Assembly: GCA_963921795.1 (NCBI GenBank)
Contig: OY997645.1
Location: forward strand, 20,469,810-20,533,809
Length of the DNA: 64,000 bases
From: Nannobrachium achirus
Taxonomy: Eukaryota; Chordata; Actinopteri; Myctophiformes; Myctophidae
Reading direction: 5' to 3'
The notes below the pieces were generated by a model that did no database searches, had not been told where the DNA came from, and worked only from the letters and a program-made list of their open reading frames with translations. Position numbers and translations under genes: made by a program. Positions 20,911 through 31,968 of the stretch are shown here, piece after piece. How positions within the stretch are numbered: the first letter of the stretch is position 1; each line of letters starts with the position of its first letter.

Positions 20911-21130
20911 TTTTACATAGGTGATATCACCTGTGATATCACCTGTGATGTCACAGCGATGTGTCAAGGGAACCAACCCATAGACTGTAAAAATGTGTAC
21001 ACACACAGCTTCACATCTACACGCGGACAAGCTGTGACATTTCTCATGGTAAACAAAAAGTATTTTGTTAGGTTTGGTAAGAGTTAGCTGATTCTAATTG
21101 GATTAACAATGTAAAAACAAAAAGACAACA

Positions 21131-21168
21131 CATCGCAATGCGTTGTGAGCTTGCAGATTGGCTATTTT
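21131..21168. repeat. Hairpin module, right half only (H7)
   Basis: CATCGCAATGCGTTGTGAGC TTGCAGATTGGCTATTTT; the left arm is missing. It lies 75 bp outside exon 6 on the donor side. Confidence 0.8.
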
Positions 21169-21242
21169 AAAAGTTGTTAACAATGGGGCGCGTGTCCTGG
21201 GTGTGTGAGCACATAATGTAATGGTTCAGAGACACAACGTAC

Positions 21243-21327
21243 CTGTTTGATGTTCTCTGCCAGGAAGACAAAGTATGCACTGCAGAAGCCCAGCTGTGTC
21301 AACACTAGGAAGAAGTTGACAAGGTGC
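21243..21327 (-). CDS. slc36a4: slc36a4 coding exon 6
   Basis: 85 nt (residues 142-170). Acceptor CCCTGTCAG|GCACCTTG, donor AAACAG|GTACGT. It completes the split Arg codon and encodes [28 protein letters not shown], a membrane segment that is among the most conserved in SLC36 proteins (VTQLGFC.VYFVFLA in relatives). It starts phase 2 and ends phase 0. Confidence 0.95.
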
Positions 21328-21539
21328 CTGACAGGGACAGAGACAAATATGCATGTCACTTCAAATTAATGATCAGTTTCATTATCAAGTCACTCAGGTG
21401 ACTGGCTTATTAGTGTTAAGTTACTTTCATTTCTTAATAACATCACATACAGCATTATATGGTAACGGACAAACAACATGTTGTACATGTACAGGTGCAT
21501 TAACATGTACACTACACTACATATCTCTCAAGCTGGGTT

Positions 21540-22085
21540 CAACCCTGAAACCATTTCTTCACTTTGGTCGCGCAGGTCCGCATTGGTAAAAAAATCATGT
21601 CCCGTTGGAATCATAAACACCCGGAAAAAGTCCTAACACCAAACACCAAAAACATGTCCAGCCAATCAACGCTGATTGGGTGTCAGGACGCGATGGGTGG
21701 AGTGGGGGTGAAGCGAGAGTCGCTTCTGTTGGATTTTTCCAAGTGGGGCGAAGATACGAGGCAACCCTTTCGGATCACCGTGCCACACCCGTTTGCACCA
21801 CGCTCGGTCGCGCGCTGTTTCGTCTTTGCATTCACATTGTATGTAATCGCGCCGCTCGAACCATCCAGGTTTGGGCGCAGCTTCAGAAAGCACTTCATAT
21901 ATCAGAGAGGGGAAAAGGCTGTACTAAATTCAGCATTCATTCACCATTTAATGGAAAAAGCCTTTTTAGATATTCTGTGGTCAAACGGTTTATAAATGCA
22001 ATGTATCATTATGCAGCAGAGGTGACTCCCTTTATTAATTTTGGCTTCAGAGTTGCTGACTCAACTAAAGGCCTGGAGTCACGCT
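21540..22085. other. Unclassified CpG-richer block
   Basis: Both strands are open over about 70-140 codons, but no family is recognised and the frames overlap each other. It may be an unnamed transposon fragment. Not called as a gene. Confidence 0.3.
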
Positions 22086-22255
22086 GACTTTTAAGAGGAA
22101 TCTAAATCAAATCAAACCTTTGTACATACAGTACAATGATAAGAATGAAGAAGGCACTAATGTCACTGGACTTCTTTCTCTTTTGGCAAAAACTGGAGTT
22201 CCATTCATTAATTAGTATTAGCTCAGATTGGACCAGTAACTAAGCGCCGATTGAT

Positions 22256-23205
22256 TGATTGATTGAAGAATTTATTAGAAGTTTGCAATAGAAAAAAGTA
22301 CAGTTTCATGACAGTACAAATCACTGGTACAAGGTCAACTAAAAGGAGATCCTAGAAAGCCGAGGCTTATTTCCACAGGAACCACACTTTAAGTATCTCA
22401 TATAACATTGAAAGACAGACGGATAGAACATAGTACTTTATCTAGGATAATATCAGTTTCAAAAGCATAACATCAAATACAAAGGCAGAAAAAAGAATAA
22501 TAAAAAAGGGGGGGGGGCATGGGGGCTTAGTCTATTTACTTAGTCACGGGTAGCAGCTGTCTGAAGGTGACTTTTCATACCAATTTTGAAGGAGGCTAGG
22601 GATTTGCTCTCCTTTAGGGCTTGAGGAAGGGCGTTCCACATGTTGATGGTGTAGCAGGAGAACGAGTTAGAGCCTTGTTTAGTGTTAAATCTACGTTGAT
22701 GATGATTAGTGGAGCTGCCTCTGGTGTTGTGGTCGTGAACATCCTTGACCTTTAAGAAGTAGTTTGTCAGGTACATGGGAATCTTGGAGGTGTAGTGTAT
22801 CTTGTACACCAGGCCCATTGCAAGATGCTGTACTCTGTCAGCTACTTTGAGCCATCCCACGCTTTCGTGGTGATGATCGGTAAGGTGGGTCAGAGGAGGG
22901 AGACCAAGCACAACCCTAATTATTTTGTTTTGGGCTGTTTGAAGCTTTAACTTTAAGGCGGCTGGGGCGTCGCGATACCAGACAAGGACTCCGTAATCAA
23001 TGAGGGGCCCAATAAGAGCTCCTCCTAGTGTCTTTCGGGATTTAGTATTGATCAGCGGGGCAACCCTTTGCAAGAAGCGAATTCGTTGGTTGACTTTATT
23101 GATAACCTTGGTGGTCATTTTTTCACTAGATAGGTTAGCCTCCAGGATGCAACCCAGGTAGCAGATGTAGTTTTTTCTACATAGCTGAGTATTAAATTCC
23201 TTTCC
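22256..23205 (-). mobile_element. LINE 3' end with (CAAT)n tail
   Basis: Minus-strand 3' end of a jockey-superfamily-like LINE. The tail on the plus strand is GATTGATTGATTGA (22252-22266). The 3' UTR (about 22267-22540) matches 45414-45530, where the same 3' end is on the plus strand with CAATCAATCAATCA. The coding part is described separately. Confidence 0.75.
22540..23205 (-). pseudogene. LINE reverse transcriptase, C-terminal fragment
   Basis: A frame open from about 23205 to the stop at 22540 gives about 220 residues: YLGCILEANLSSEKMTTKV, then INKVNQRIRFLQRV, PLIDYGVLVWY, LQTAQNKIIRVVLGLPP, HNTRG and MWNALPQALKESKSLASFK. This is the region after the catalytic core of RT in CR1/L2/Rex-type LINEs. 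The catalytic blocks are absent (5' truncation). The ATG at 23118 is internal. Confidence 0.8.
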
Positions 23206-23365
23206 AGTTTATTAGTGTTCTGGAATTTCCCAATACGTATCATTGAGTAATATATCTGTGATGTCATGAGTTGGACTGTGGTACATGAACCCTTAAACAG
23301 TCATGACCAGTTTCTGTTCAGACACAATGCAGTGAGACATGGAAGCAGTGGGACAGACACTGTGA

Positions 23366-23856
23366 CAGGCGTTGACACTAAGGTTTTCCCACCTGCCCCC
23401 TGGCAGGTAAATAAATCTTTTGGGCTTTCAGGTTGCCCGACCGGGCAAGTGCTTGTTTGAGAGGGGACACAACCGTCTACAAACACAACACAACATATTT
23501 GTCTAAACACCTGCATATGGCCAGAGCACCTTTTTCTTCTGGTCTGTGGAATGTAAAATAAGAGCACTGTTTTCACTGTTGCTAGACTTAAACATAAAAT
23601 GACAAGTGCAAACCCACCCATAGTCAAATGTATAGCTATTTATAGCTATGTAGGAATTTGGCATGAAAATGTTTGTATTCTTTTTTATCACACAGCCCCA
23701 GAAAGTAAAAAAAGAAAAAAGAAAGTGTTAAATTGAACAGTAATTAAAATCTTACCTATCATTTTATAATGGACGATTTACTTTTCGGCAAGTGGGCATG
23801 ACATTTGGGCAAGTAGAACATGACCTGTGCCTCTAAGACCTTAGTGTCAACCCCTG
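23366..23856. mobile_element. hAT-like MITE (CAGGGGTTGACACTAAGG), second copy
   Basis: Ends CAGGCGTTGACACTAAGG and CCTTAGTGTCAACCCCTG. The interior has GGTTGCCCGACCGGGCAAGT and GGCAAGTGGGCATGAC. No captured segment in this copy. Confidence 0.7.
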
Positions 23857-25074
23857 TTAGTAGTCTGATTAATTAATCATTATTTGTCAGTGAATATAGA
23901 CGGGTTTCTTGTTTACAAACATTGAGACTAAATGCACAGGTGACTGTATCATGTAATCAGTCCGTCCAATCCCCAAACCTGTTGTTTTGGGGAGCGCTGG
24001 TTAAGCCTGGTTTCATTGGCTAGTTTTGGTACCGAATCAAACGTGACGTGGACCAGAAACCTGTCTATTACGGGAGGTCCGCTCTTTCTCAAGTCTGCTC
24101 GGAGGCAGATTACATGGAACAAAAGCTTGCGTATGTAATCAGAATGCCTTCTTCTTCATAAAAAATCTATTACAATCATTTCAAACCTCAAATAAAATAT
24201 TTACCGTATGTGCCCAACATTTGTCAACGTACCGGTATATAAAAAGATCCATCTACGATCTATGGCTTGGATGGATATCATAGCTTAGACATGATGCAAA
24301 TTCAATCGATTTTTATGTATTTTCAGTTGATGCATTTGATGCTGAATTATTTAGTTCCCTCAACATGTTTGCCTTTTTTGCAATTGGCCTTTCATGACAA
24401 CTCGAATATTGCACTATTCATTTATAATATTGATTTGCCTACATCACATGAAGCTCTTACTGTGATGAGGACACGGTATGGATATGGATGACAGTGACTG
24501 TGTCCATTATACTCCATTTCCCATTCCGACATAGTGGAGGGTTCGTCCAAAGGACAGAATCCCCCCAGTAATCAATAAAGCTCTGATCAAAATTATCGGA
24601 TATTCCAGCACCATCTTTTTATCTTGGTTAAGATGAGTGAGCGATTGTGCAGTAGAAAGGGCTTTACATTATCAATTTTATTACATTATGAGCAGCTACG
24701 TGTGGTTCTTAATGTACTGTAACACATTATTACATTATAGAAAAATCCCTTATTACGTTATGCGCTCATTTGTTATTACATTATGAGCTATTATTACATT
24801 ATGAGTTGCTACAACTTATATAATGTCCATTCAGAATGTTATTAGCCTTTGGTCATGAGGTTAAACTGTTAATAAACGTCTGATTATCATTACGCGTGAG
24901 GGACTTGCTTGCGCTGATCTACAAGCTGTCATGCGGTGTGCTCCTCCGTATTGTAAGCAAGCATGTAAATGACTCCACAAGCACACACCTCTGACTGTCA
25001 GAAGAAATTAGGAACACATTGATCTGCACATTTCTGTATTTGCAACAAACACTTTTTTGTTGATTTTCTGTGAA
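23857..25074. other. slc36a4 intron 5, mostly unassigned
   Basis: Contains a local set of TTACATTATGAG repeats at about 24665-24815, probably the remains of a MITE. Nothing else recognised. Confidence 0.4.
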
Positions 25075-25933
25075 TACTCGCTGGGCAAACATGTTTTTTT
25101 ACAGCAAGGGTTCATATTTTAGATTGTAATTAGAGAAAATAAAAATGTTAAAATGTTTTCATTTACTGCAGGGGTGTCCAAAGTGCGGCCTGGGGGCCAA
25201 ATGTGGCCAGAGGACACATTTTATACGGCCCGCAGCATCATTCCTAAAATTGTATTATAAATGGCCCGTGAGCACCATCAAACAGGAATATTTTCCCACA
25301 GTGTAATTTGTAAGGATTCCTTGTTCCCTGTTGTGTCATTCTGAAGGGCTCAATTGTGTTTTTTACCTTGCACAAGTTATTCGTGTTTTGTTGACAAAAG
25401 TCTATTGATGTTAAATATTGATGATGATAATTAAATCGTTTAAATGTGATGCATAATATGTGACTTTGTTATGGTCCGACCGATAGTACATTATGTCAGG
25501 AGATATAGTCGGCCCTTGGGTGTTTTAATATTTTCTAATGTGGCCCCCTTTGAAAAAAGTTTGGACACCCCTGATTTACTGCTTTCTATGGTTTTAGAGA
25601 TTTTAGTCTTTTGATTTCAGTGGGTGGGGGCATGCGTACAAGTGGCTAATTATGTCTTTTTAGACACAATAGCCGGCAATGTCTTTATTACCATTTACAC
25701 CAGCCCCCATAACTCACATCTGCCCATGAAAGATTGCGGTGCATCTTGGGAATGGGCTTATTGTGTCTCAAAAGACATATTTAGCCACTTGCATGCATAC
25801 CCCTAACCTTGGGCATGCATCAAAATCGTTCAAATCACTAAAACAATAGAAAGAAGTAATTGAAAACATTTTAACACTCATCGTTTCTTTTCTATAATAT
25901 GAACCCTTGTTGTAAAAAAAACAAAGTTGTCCT
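25075..25933. mobile_element. Foldback element interrupted by a hAT
   Basis: The right end AAAGTTGTCCT abuts TTAA at 25934-25937. The left end (about 25075) is degraded. Arms share AGGGTTCATATT..., GAAAACATTTTAAC, GCATGCATACCCC / GGGGGCATGCGTAC and AAGACATA...TAGCCACTTG. The left arm is split by the hAT at 25169-25573. Confidence 0.7.
25169..25573. mobile_element. hAT-type MITE (CAGGGGTGTCCAAA family)
   Basis: 405 bp with exact 8-bp duplications ATTTACTG at 25161-25168 and 25574-25581. Ends CAGGGGTGTCCAAAGTGCGG and GTTTGGACACCCCTG. Inserted in the left arm of the foldback element. Confidence 0.92.
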
Positions 25934-26507
25934 TTAAGGACCGTTTCCCTCCTAAACACATCAGTTTAGTCTTCTTCAATCTGCATGCACAAACCAGAGC
26001 AAACAAAGACAGGAGCTGTTCGAAAGTGGAAGAAGAGGACGCCAAACGCAGAATGCCATCCTGGCAGCAGAACAGAAAGGCAGCAAAGCCATGCGAAACT
26101 GATAGAAGTACTCAAATGCTTTATCTGTGTTTGGAAATGCCAACTGCCAAGCCATTTTATGTGTCTACAACCGGATGCTAGAGTAGGGCGGATACGACAG
26201 GACCTAGCCTAAGTCTCAAGTCAATTCCTAAATGCCAGAAGTGCCTAGACAATCAAACGAGAGCCATAAATAACAGATTTAAACCTGGGCTATGGAATGG
26301 CATGTAACACTGGATTTCAGATAAATTAGCAAAGTGACTGGCATGTATACACTGTGTACAGAGTATGCTAATAAGCATTAGCAGGGGTGTCACACCAAAT
26401 TCTGGGCCCCATGGGTACAAGGATTCACTGCGGGGCCCACCATGAATGTTCTTCATAGGGGGAACAAGGAACGCATTATTACGCATTGTTTTGTGCTTTA
26501 ACTATTG

Positions 26508-26579
26508 AAAAATAGCAGATATACAAGCTCACAGCGCGGCACTCGGTCCCGCGCTGCAAGCTTGTAGATCTGCCATTTT
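26508..26579. repeat. Dispersed hairpin module, copy H8
   Basis: AAAAATAGCAGATATACAAG ... CTTGTAGATCTGCCATTTT; centre CACAGCGCGGCACTCGGTCC. Confidence 0.9.
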
Positions 26580-26842
26580 GGAAAAATCATGAAAATTTGT
26601 GCAAGTCTTTGAATATTTCAAATCCTTCTACGTTCTTTTTTTTTTTTAAACAAGGTTTCTATGTCAGTGGCGCTCAAACATTTTCATGTGAAGGACCCCC
26701 AAAATGATATGTATTTGGCCACAGAACGCCATCTCAAAATAATAAGTTCCAGGGACCCCCCCAGTAGCAAAATTTGAGTTACAAATGTTTGCTTAAAAAA
26801 TACATATGTTCAAAGATTTGCACACATTTTCACGACTTTTCT

Positions 26843-26914
26843 AAAATAGTAGATCTACAAGCTCGCAGCGTGGCACTCGGTGCCGTGCTGTGAGCTTGTA
26901 TATCTGCTATTTTT
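26843..26914. repeat. Dispersed hairpin module, copy H9
   Basis: AAAATAGTAGATCTACAAGC ... GCTTGTATATCTGCTATTTT; centre CAGCGTGGCACTCGGTGCCG. Confidence 0.9.
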
Positions 26915-27041
26915 CAGTAGCTAAAGTATAAAATAATTAAAGCCCCTCCACCTTGGGCCCTGGTAACTCCCACTTTTCCCCCCCCTGTGACGCCCCTGAG
27001 CATTAGTAATGTAATGTATATATGTATTGTGTTTGCCATAC

Positions 27042-27137
27042 CTGCCAAAGTTGGCGGTTTTTCTGAGGAACTGATAGGAGCTGTGCTCCATGCCGAAGGC
27101 AACAGTGTCACTGTAGCTCAGGGCAGGCCTCTTCAAC
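27042..27137 (-). CDS. slc36a4: slc36a4 coding exon 5
   Basis: 96 nt (residues 110-142, both ends split). Acceptor TCTCCTAG|GTTGAAG, donor TTTGGCAG|GTATGG. It encodes LKRPALSYSDTVAFGMEHSS then YQFLRKTANFG. The Y-x-D-T-V-x-[FY]-[AG]-x-E pattern is shared with SLC36 relatives. This cytosolic/loop segment lies between two membrane segments. Confidence 0.94.
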
Positions 27138-28270
27138 CTAGGAGAAGACCAGAGAGGACACCGGAAATGGTACAATTAAGAATTACATCAGTAAATCAGC
27201 AAATATGGAAATGATGAAAGAGAGAGATGTGAAAACATGGTAAAAAGGACTCCCCGGATAGACTCCTGCTGACTGCTTTTCATCAAGCTACTATTCACCA
27301 CAGTTTGCGATATAATTGAGTTTAGTCTGCTGTCTTTGTTTGCACCAAAACAGCCCACAATAAACAGTCATTGGGTATTAGGCCTAAATATGGACCATAT
27401 TATTAACCTACTCTACATCTCATAAACATTATTGACCTTGATCAAATTCTACAGTATGACTCAGCGATTACACAATCAGCTGATAACATGTGTCCTGAAT
27501 GTAAATGCAACTAACAAAGTCCAACACCAACCACATATTTTAAATGCAATCCCGACAACCTCAGTAGCAACAATATGTAATGTAAGCAAACAACTATTTT
27601 GGTGCTACCCCTAAAGACTATCTCGACTCTGGTCAACCTTTCAAAGTAAATTGTATGACAAAGACGTAAAAGCACATTCATTCTCCTCTGGTTCTTTAAG
27701 ATTTTTACTTTAAAATAACTGAAAAGTGCACAACAAATGAAAGTGTATTATTTCAACACAAGGTCTCTCAAATGGTCAGGGTGCATCCACCAATCATGCT
27801 CAGCTAGTTTCATGGCAACCCATCAAAAGGATTTTGAGGTATCTTGAATTCAATTAGACATTTTGGCCTAAGGGTGGCACTAGAAGAAAGATCAAGGTGT
27901 GTGAAGGTCACACAAACCAGTGCATTCTCTGTTCATTCTCCAGGGAGCATGACAGTGTACATCAAATTCCACAACAATCCAATCAGTAGGTTTTGAGATG
28001 CGTCGTTTGGGACCAGGATGTTGGACAGATAAACTGACCGACCCCACAGCCACTCTTAGAGCCTTGTCGCTAGTGTGACAAAAAGAACATTGGGAAGAAT
28101 TTATTATATGTTAATGGAAGGGCATTTATGCAAAACAAGCTAAATGAAAAAGAGCTAAGGATGCTGCTGCAGCTGCCTCAATGAGAGTCAAGCCATGAAA
28201 TATTCATTGCATGGTGTTTAGATAAGATTAGAAATCATTGGGCTATGAAAATGTAAACGAAGGGACTAAA
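27138..28270. other. slc36a4 intron 4, part
   Basis: Mostly unassigned. 27775-28075 belongs to the unclassified CTTGATCACATG-type repeat group (TGGTTTTGAGATGC, CAGGGAGCATGACAG phrases). Confidence 0.4.
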
Positions 28271-28545
28271 ATGATTGTTCCTCCTGTCCCATTCGCTCAG
28301 ACATTCTCACAAATACATACAGCGCACATGCACATTCAGGAACTCGCGAATATAAGCATGCACGCACACACACACATTTTCTCACAGTTGCTTGTGTGGC
28401 CCGTCTGAACAGACAGGGTATTAAATCACAATTAGGATGCAAATGTGATACAGACAAACGTGGTGTTATCTGCTCTTGGCACTAGTACGGTAAACAGGCT
28501 CAGGATGGATTTGGACACAATAAACAAATAGTAAAGAGGGGGGAA
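28271..28545. repeat. Intron 4 duplication, copy 1
   Basis: Similar in order and sequence to 30468-31020: CTCACAAATA..., ACAGTTGCTTG, CTGAACAGAC.GGGTATTAA, TTATCTGCTCTTGGCACTAG, GATGGATTTG.ACACAAT. Confidence 0.75.
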
Positions 28546-28739
28546 AAGGAAAGAATGAAAAATGAAAAGACATTCTGCCTCGCTCTCTCAATAGCGTTTT
28601 CAGTCTCTCTCACTCTGACTATATTATTGTAAAAACTAGTGGGGAAATATGTGTGGGTTTGATTACAAATTGCCAGGAGAATGTGCAAAAGACGTGCATG
28701 AGACGAGTGGTGATGTGATGCCGAAGAACTTGTCACATG

Positions 28740-29510
28740 TGTTATAGAGTGGTCTGTCCGTCCGTCCGTCCGTGTGTGCCTGTCTTTGAACAGCTAAACA
28801 CCGGCACCATTGGCCCGAACGCAGAGAAACTGTTCACACACACACTCCCTGTATGCCAGATCAGAACCTCTGCCCTAAAGTTCTTCACACAGGCCTGTTA
28901 TAGCGCCACCAGGAGGCAGATTTTTTTAAACACTTTATTTTTTTTCCCGTTTGTGACTGACAATAAACATAGATGTACATTGTACTGTAGCCGACGATGT
29001 TACTTCCCCGACCCTCCACCAAGGTCATGACAAAACAAAGAAAAACTAAGACAAAAACAAAACAAGACAAGACAGCAACATTAGGTAAAAAGACAAATAG
29101 TGAAGAGAGTAATAAAAACACATTTCTCCACCAGGTCAGGTAGGTTATTGTAGGCCAGCAATGTTCAGAATTCACCATTCAGAATGTCATTTGAAAAATC
29201 ACCACAATAGGATGCTGCGTTCATGAATTGCACCATTTTGTTAAAAACTGGCAAATCAGGATGGAATATGAAAAATCTAACAGATCAGTCTTGATCACAT
29301 GGCTAATAGATCATGTGTATTGTGTGCAGACTTCCGTGAAATTTGGATAAGATCTGAAGGAGTAACATAGACAATTTGTTTGACAGAAGTCGGCCTCCTG
29401 GTGGCGCTATAAAAGGCAGATGTGAAAAATGCAGGGCAGAGGTTTTCCTTTGGCCTCTAGGGAGCGTGCATGCAGAGTTGATTGGTGCAGTTATAGGTAA
29501 AAACACGGAT
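28740..29510. repeat. Unclassified interspersed repeats
   Basis: 28745-28930 carries GTCCGTCCGTCCGTCC and AGCGCCACCAGGAGGCAG (GACCGTCAGG-group phrases). 29200-29500 has GGATGGAATATGAAAAATCT, CTTGATCACATGG and GTGGCGCTATAAAAGG. No coding signal. Confidence 0.5.
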
Positions 29511-30144
29511 CAGCCTGTTATTATTATTATTTGAACATTTTCAAGTGTGATTTCTTCCTCGGCCTAGTGGGATTTTGTGTGCAAAATGTAGCGGAAATCG
29601 CCCGCTGTGTTCATGATTTGAGGCATTTTGTGTTTGTTTGGACTGGCTGCCTATGATCACGGCAACAGAAGCTGTTTGCTCAGCATGACTTCAATCAGCT
29701 GCTGCAGAGAAGAGAAAACGTCCGTCGGCAGTTGTAAATAATGCCATAGCCTGAGAGGATGTTCAGTCGAGTCACTGCATACTCTGAACTGCAGTTCATA
29801 CTCTGAACTGCAGTTCAGACTTCAGAGTATGTCAGGTGCGCTGCCAGACGGGTGGCAGTGACAGCAGAGGTTCTAGATCTGGACGGACCAGAACTGGACA
29901 GCTACGGCTGAATTTGGGGGCGTGGGACGTACTGTAACTGTGCATTGCATAGTTATGACAACGACACTTGGGAGTGGCGTGATTGGGAGGATCTGTGCTA
30001 ATCATGGACTGACTATAAGAAACACCCTGTTCAAGCATAAGGATGCTCATAGTCATAAGTGTACTTGGTATGAGAGCACCCTAGACCAAAGATAAACGAT
30101 CGATTTTGTAATCATATCAGCCTATCTGAGGCTGTATGTTCTGC
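29511..30144. other. slc36a4 intron 4, nothing recognised
   Basis: Holds a small direct repeat CATACTCTGAACTGCAGTTC at about 29779-29815. No gene or element ends. Confidence 0.35.
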
Positions 30145-30466
30145 ACACTCAGAGAAGAGAGGGGCTGAACTGTCAACAGATCACCATCTGGTAGGGAGTT
30201 GTTTCAGGGGGTGGGGGAAGCCTCTGGACCCAAACCCAAGTGTGTAGTGCGGGTGAACTGGGAACGTTTGGAGGAGTCCTCTGTCTGGAAGGACTTTAAC
30301 TCCCACCTCCAGCGGGACTTCTCTGGCATCCTTGTGGAGGTTGGGGACATTGAACAGGAATGGGAACTGTTCAAAGCTACTGTTGCTGAAGCTGCGGCTG
30401 TGAGCTGTTGTCAGGAGGTCTTAGGTGCCTCAAGGGGCGGTAAACCCCAGTCTGCTATGTCGTGAT
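30145..30466 (+). pseudogene. LINE endonuclease/linker fragment
   Basis: On the plus strand the protein reads TDHHLVGSCFR (end of an endonuclease with the DHH motif), then frame-shifted to GPKPKCVVRVNWERLEESSV, WKDFNSHLQRDFSGI and VEVGDIEQEWELFKATVAEA with a terminal GASRGGKP. This RVNWERL...GDIEQEW pattern is the linker between endonuclease and RT of a fish LINE family. RT itself is absent. A dead fragment in intron 4. Confidence 0.7.
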
Positions 30467-30467
30467 T

Positions 30468-31020
30468 GTTCCTTCACTCCCATTCTCTCAAGACACATTC
30501 CCACAATCACATGTGTCACGCATTCAGCAACTCACAAATATGTGCATGAAGTAGGGATGCAACAATAGATTATTTTCTCCGCAATTATTCTATCAATTAC
30601 GATGTGAAAGAAATCTGAATATTATATTATTTTTTTAATAAATTGACCAAATCGATTAGTTTTTCCAGAAGCCACATAGGATGTAAGACAGACAATGATG
30701 TTAACGTCACTGACCGTCTTCCAATCACGGTTTAGTTAACTAAACCATGGTTGTGATTACATGATAAGCTCGCATTTCTCATCACACACTTCATCATTTT
30801 ACTGAGTGAATCAAATAGTTCTACCATGAACCTGTACACACATTGTTTATTCACTGTTGCTTGGGGCCAATCTGAACAGACCGGGTATTAAGCCAGCATT
30901 AAGATGCAAATGTATGTGATACAGACGGACATTGTGTGTTATCTGCTCTTGGCACTAGCATGGTAAACAAGCTGAAGATGGATTTGTACACAATACAACA
31001 TTATAAAGAGGGGGGGGGGG
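30468..31020. repeat. Intron 4 duplication, copy 2, with hAT remnant inside
   Basis: Second copy of 28271-28545. It is split at 30546 by sequence starting TAGGGATGCAACAATAGATT (hAT-like end, remnant to about 30830). It ends in a (G)n run at 31009-31029. Confidence 0.7.
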
Positions 31021-31352
31021 GGGGGGGGGTGAGTGAAAATACATTCTCCCTCGCTCTCCCACTACTTCTTCTTCCAGGTGTTGGAGCTTAGCTCCTTCCA
31101 GGAGCATCACTCAAAAATACATGGAGTCAGAGCTAGTGTGAGCAGCAAAGGGAGAAAGACAAGAAATAATGATGCAAGTATTAGGGTTGAAGTTATTTTT
31201 TGTGTACCTGGATAATACAGTCAGTAGGTAACACAATGTGCAAGTTTTATGCTTTACCACAATTGCCTAGATACATAAAACTGTCTTCTGTGACCTTTAA
31301 TGTTCCCTTAGTTATGAGCCTCTGTGTGCGTGCGTACATGAATGCATATTAC

Positions 31353-31441
31353 CTTTCACTAAGGTGATGGCTGCAGTGAACCAGGATGTGCATGCAGTGC
31401 ACACACACAACGCCCATCAACACCAAGCATAGGGGTCCAAC
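31353..31441 (-). CDS. slc36a4: slc36a4 coding exon 4
   Basis: 89 nt (residues 81-110). Acceptor GTGTTGCAG|GTTGGACC, donor AGTGAAAG|GTAATA. It encodes VGPLCLVLMGVVCVHCMHIL then VHCSHHLSE and a split Arg. It matches the second membrane segment of SLC36A4 (ISVHCMHILVRCSH in the human protein). Confidence 0.95.
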
Positions 31442-31499
31442 CTGCAACACACACATTCAACACGTTCATTTAATTGGCCAGTCTGGCCGATTTTTCTGA

Positions 31500-31968
31500 C
31501 ATTATGTGATTATTTTTCGATATCGGCAACGCTGCCGCCGTGTCCCCATTTTATTTTACCACTTTCGACCTGGTGTCCCTATTTTGGGCATGACATTAAT
31601 AGGTGAACATTTTGAAATGTTTTTGAAAATCTTCACAAATAGCATAGAAGCTCATAATGAACAACTTGAACCCTCACATCCCTATTCTGAGGAGAACTTT
31701 AGACAAAAATATCAGATCTACAAGCTTGTAGATCGGCTATTTTGGGCAATAGAGAGCAGACCAAGTACAGAGTGAAAGGTAAAATGTACTAAGTATCGAC
31801 AATTTAAGTGGTTAAAAGTCACCAAAAAAAAACACTTGAACACAAATCCAACATAGACTGATGACAGTGCTGTCAATCAAGTTCATGAATCTATCTATGA
31901 AATCGTTGGAAATCTGCTTTATCTCCCTCTCAACTAAGGGGTCCTTGGTCTGATGTTGAAGACCCCTG
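31500..31968 (-). mobile_element. hAT-type repeat (CAGGGGTCTTCAAC family), partial, with hairpin H10
   Basis: The right end GTTGAAGACCCCTG (to 31968) and GGGGTCCTTGGTC match 44810-45268. Sequence on both sides of the hairpin is shared (GAGAGCAGACCAAGTACAGA, AGTGGTTAAA). The left end is not recognised. Confidence 0.65.
31705..31743. repeat. Dispersed hairpin module, minimal copy H10
   Basis: AAAAATATCAGATCTACAAG directly joined to CTTGTAGATCGGCTATTTT: only the outer arms, without the GC-rich centre. Confidence 0.85.

Larger units (their letters stand above)
26382..26998. mobile_element. Composite hAT element with two hairpins, copy 1
   Basis: 617 bp with exact 8-bp duplications AGCATTAG at 26374-26381 and 26999-27006. 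Outer ends CAGGGGTGTCACACCAAATT and CCCTGTGACGCCCCTG. Inside, in order: hairpin H8, the GTGAAGGACCCCC hAT core (about 26664-26842), hairpin H9. The same order is seen in copy 2 at 43418-44032. It lies 43 bp from exon 5 on the donor side. Confidence 0.92.

Noticed and set aside
21564-22087. Candidate 143-codon and 135-codon genes on the plus strand
   Set aside because: Three overlapping frames on both strands are open to a similar degree, a sign of base composition. No family or splice signals are recognised.
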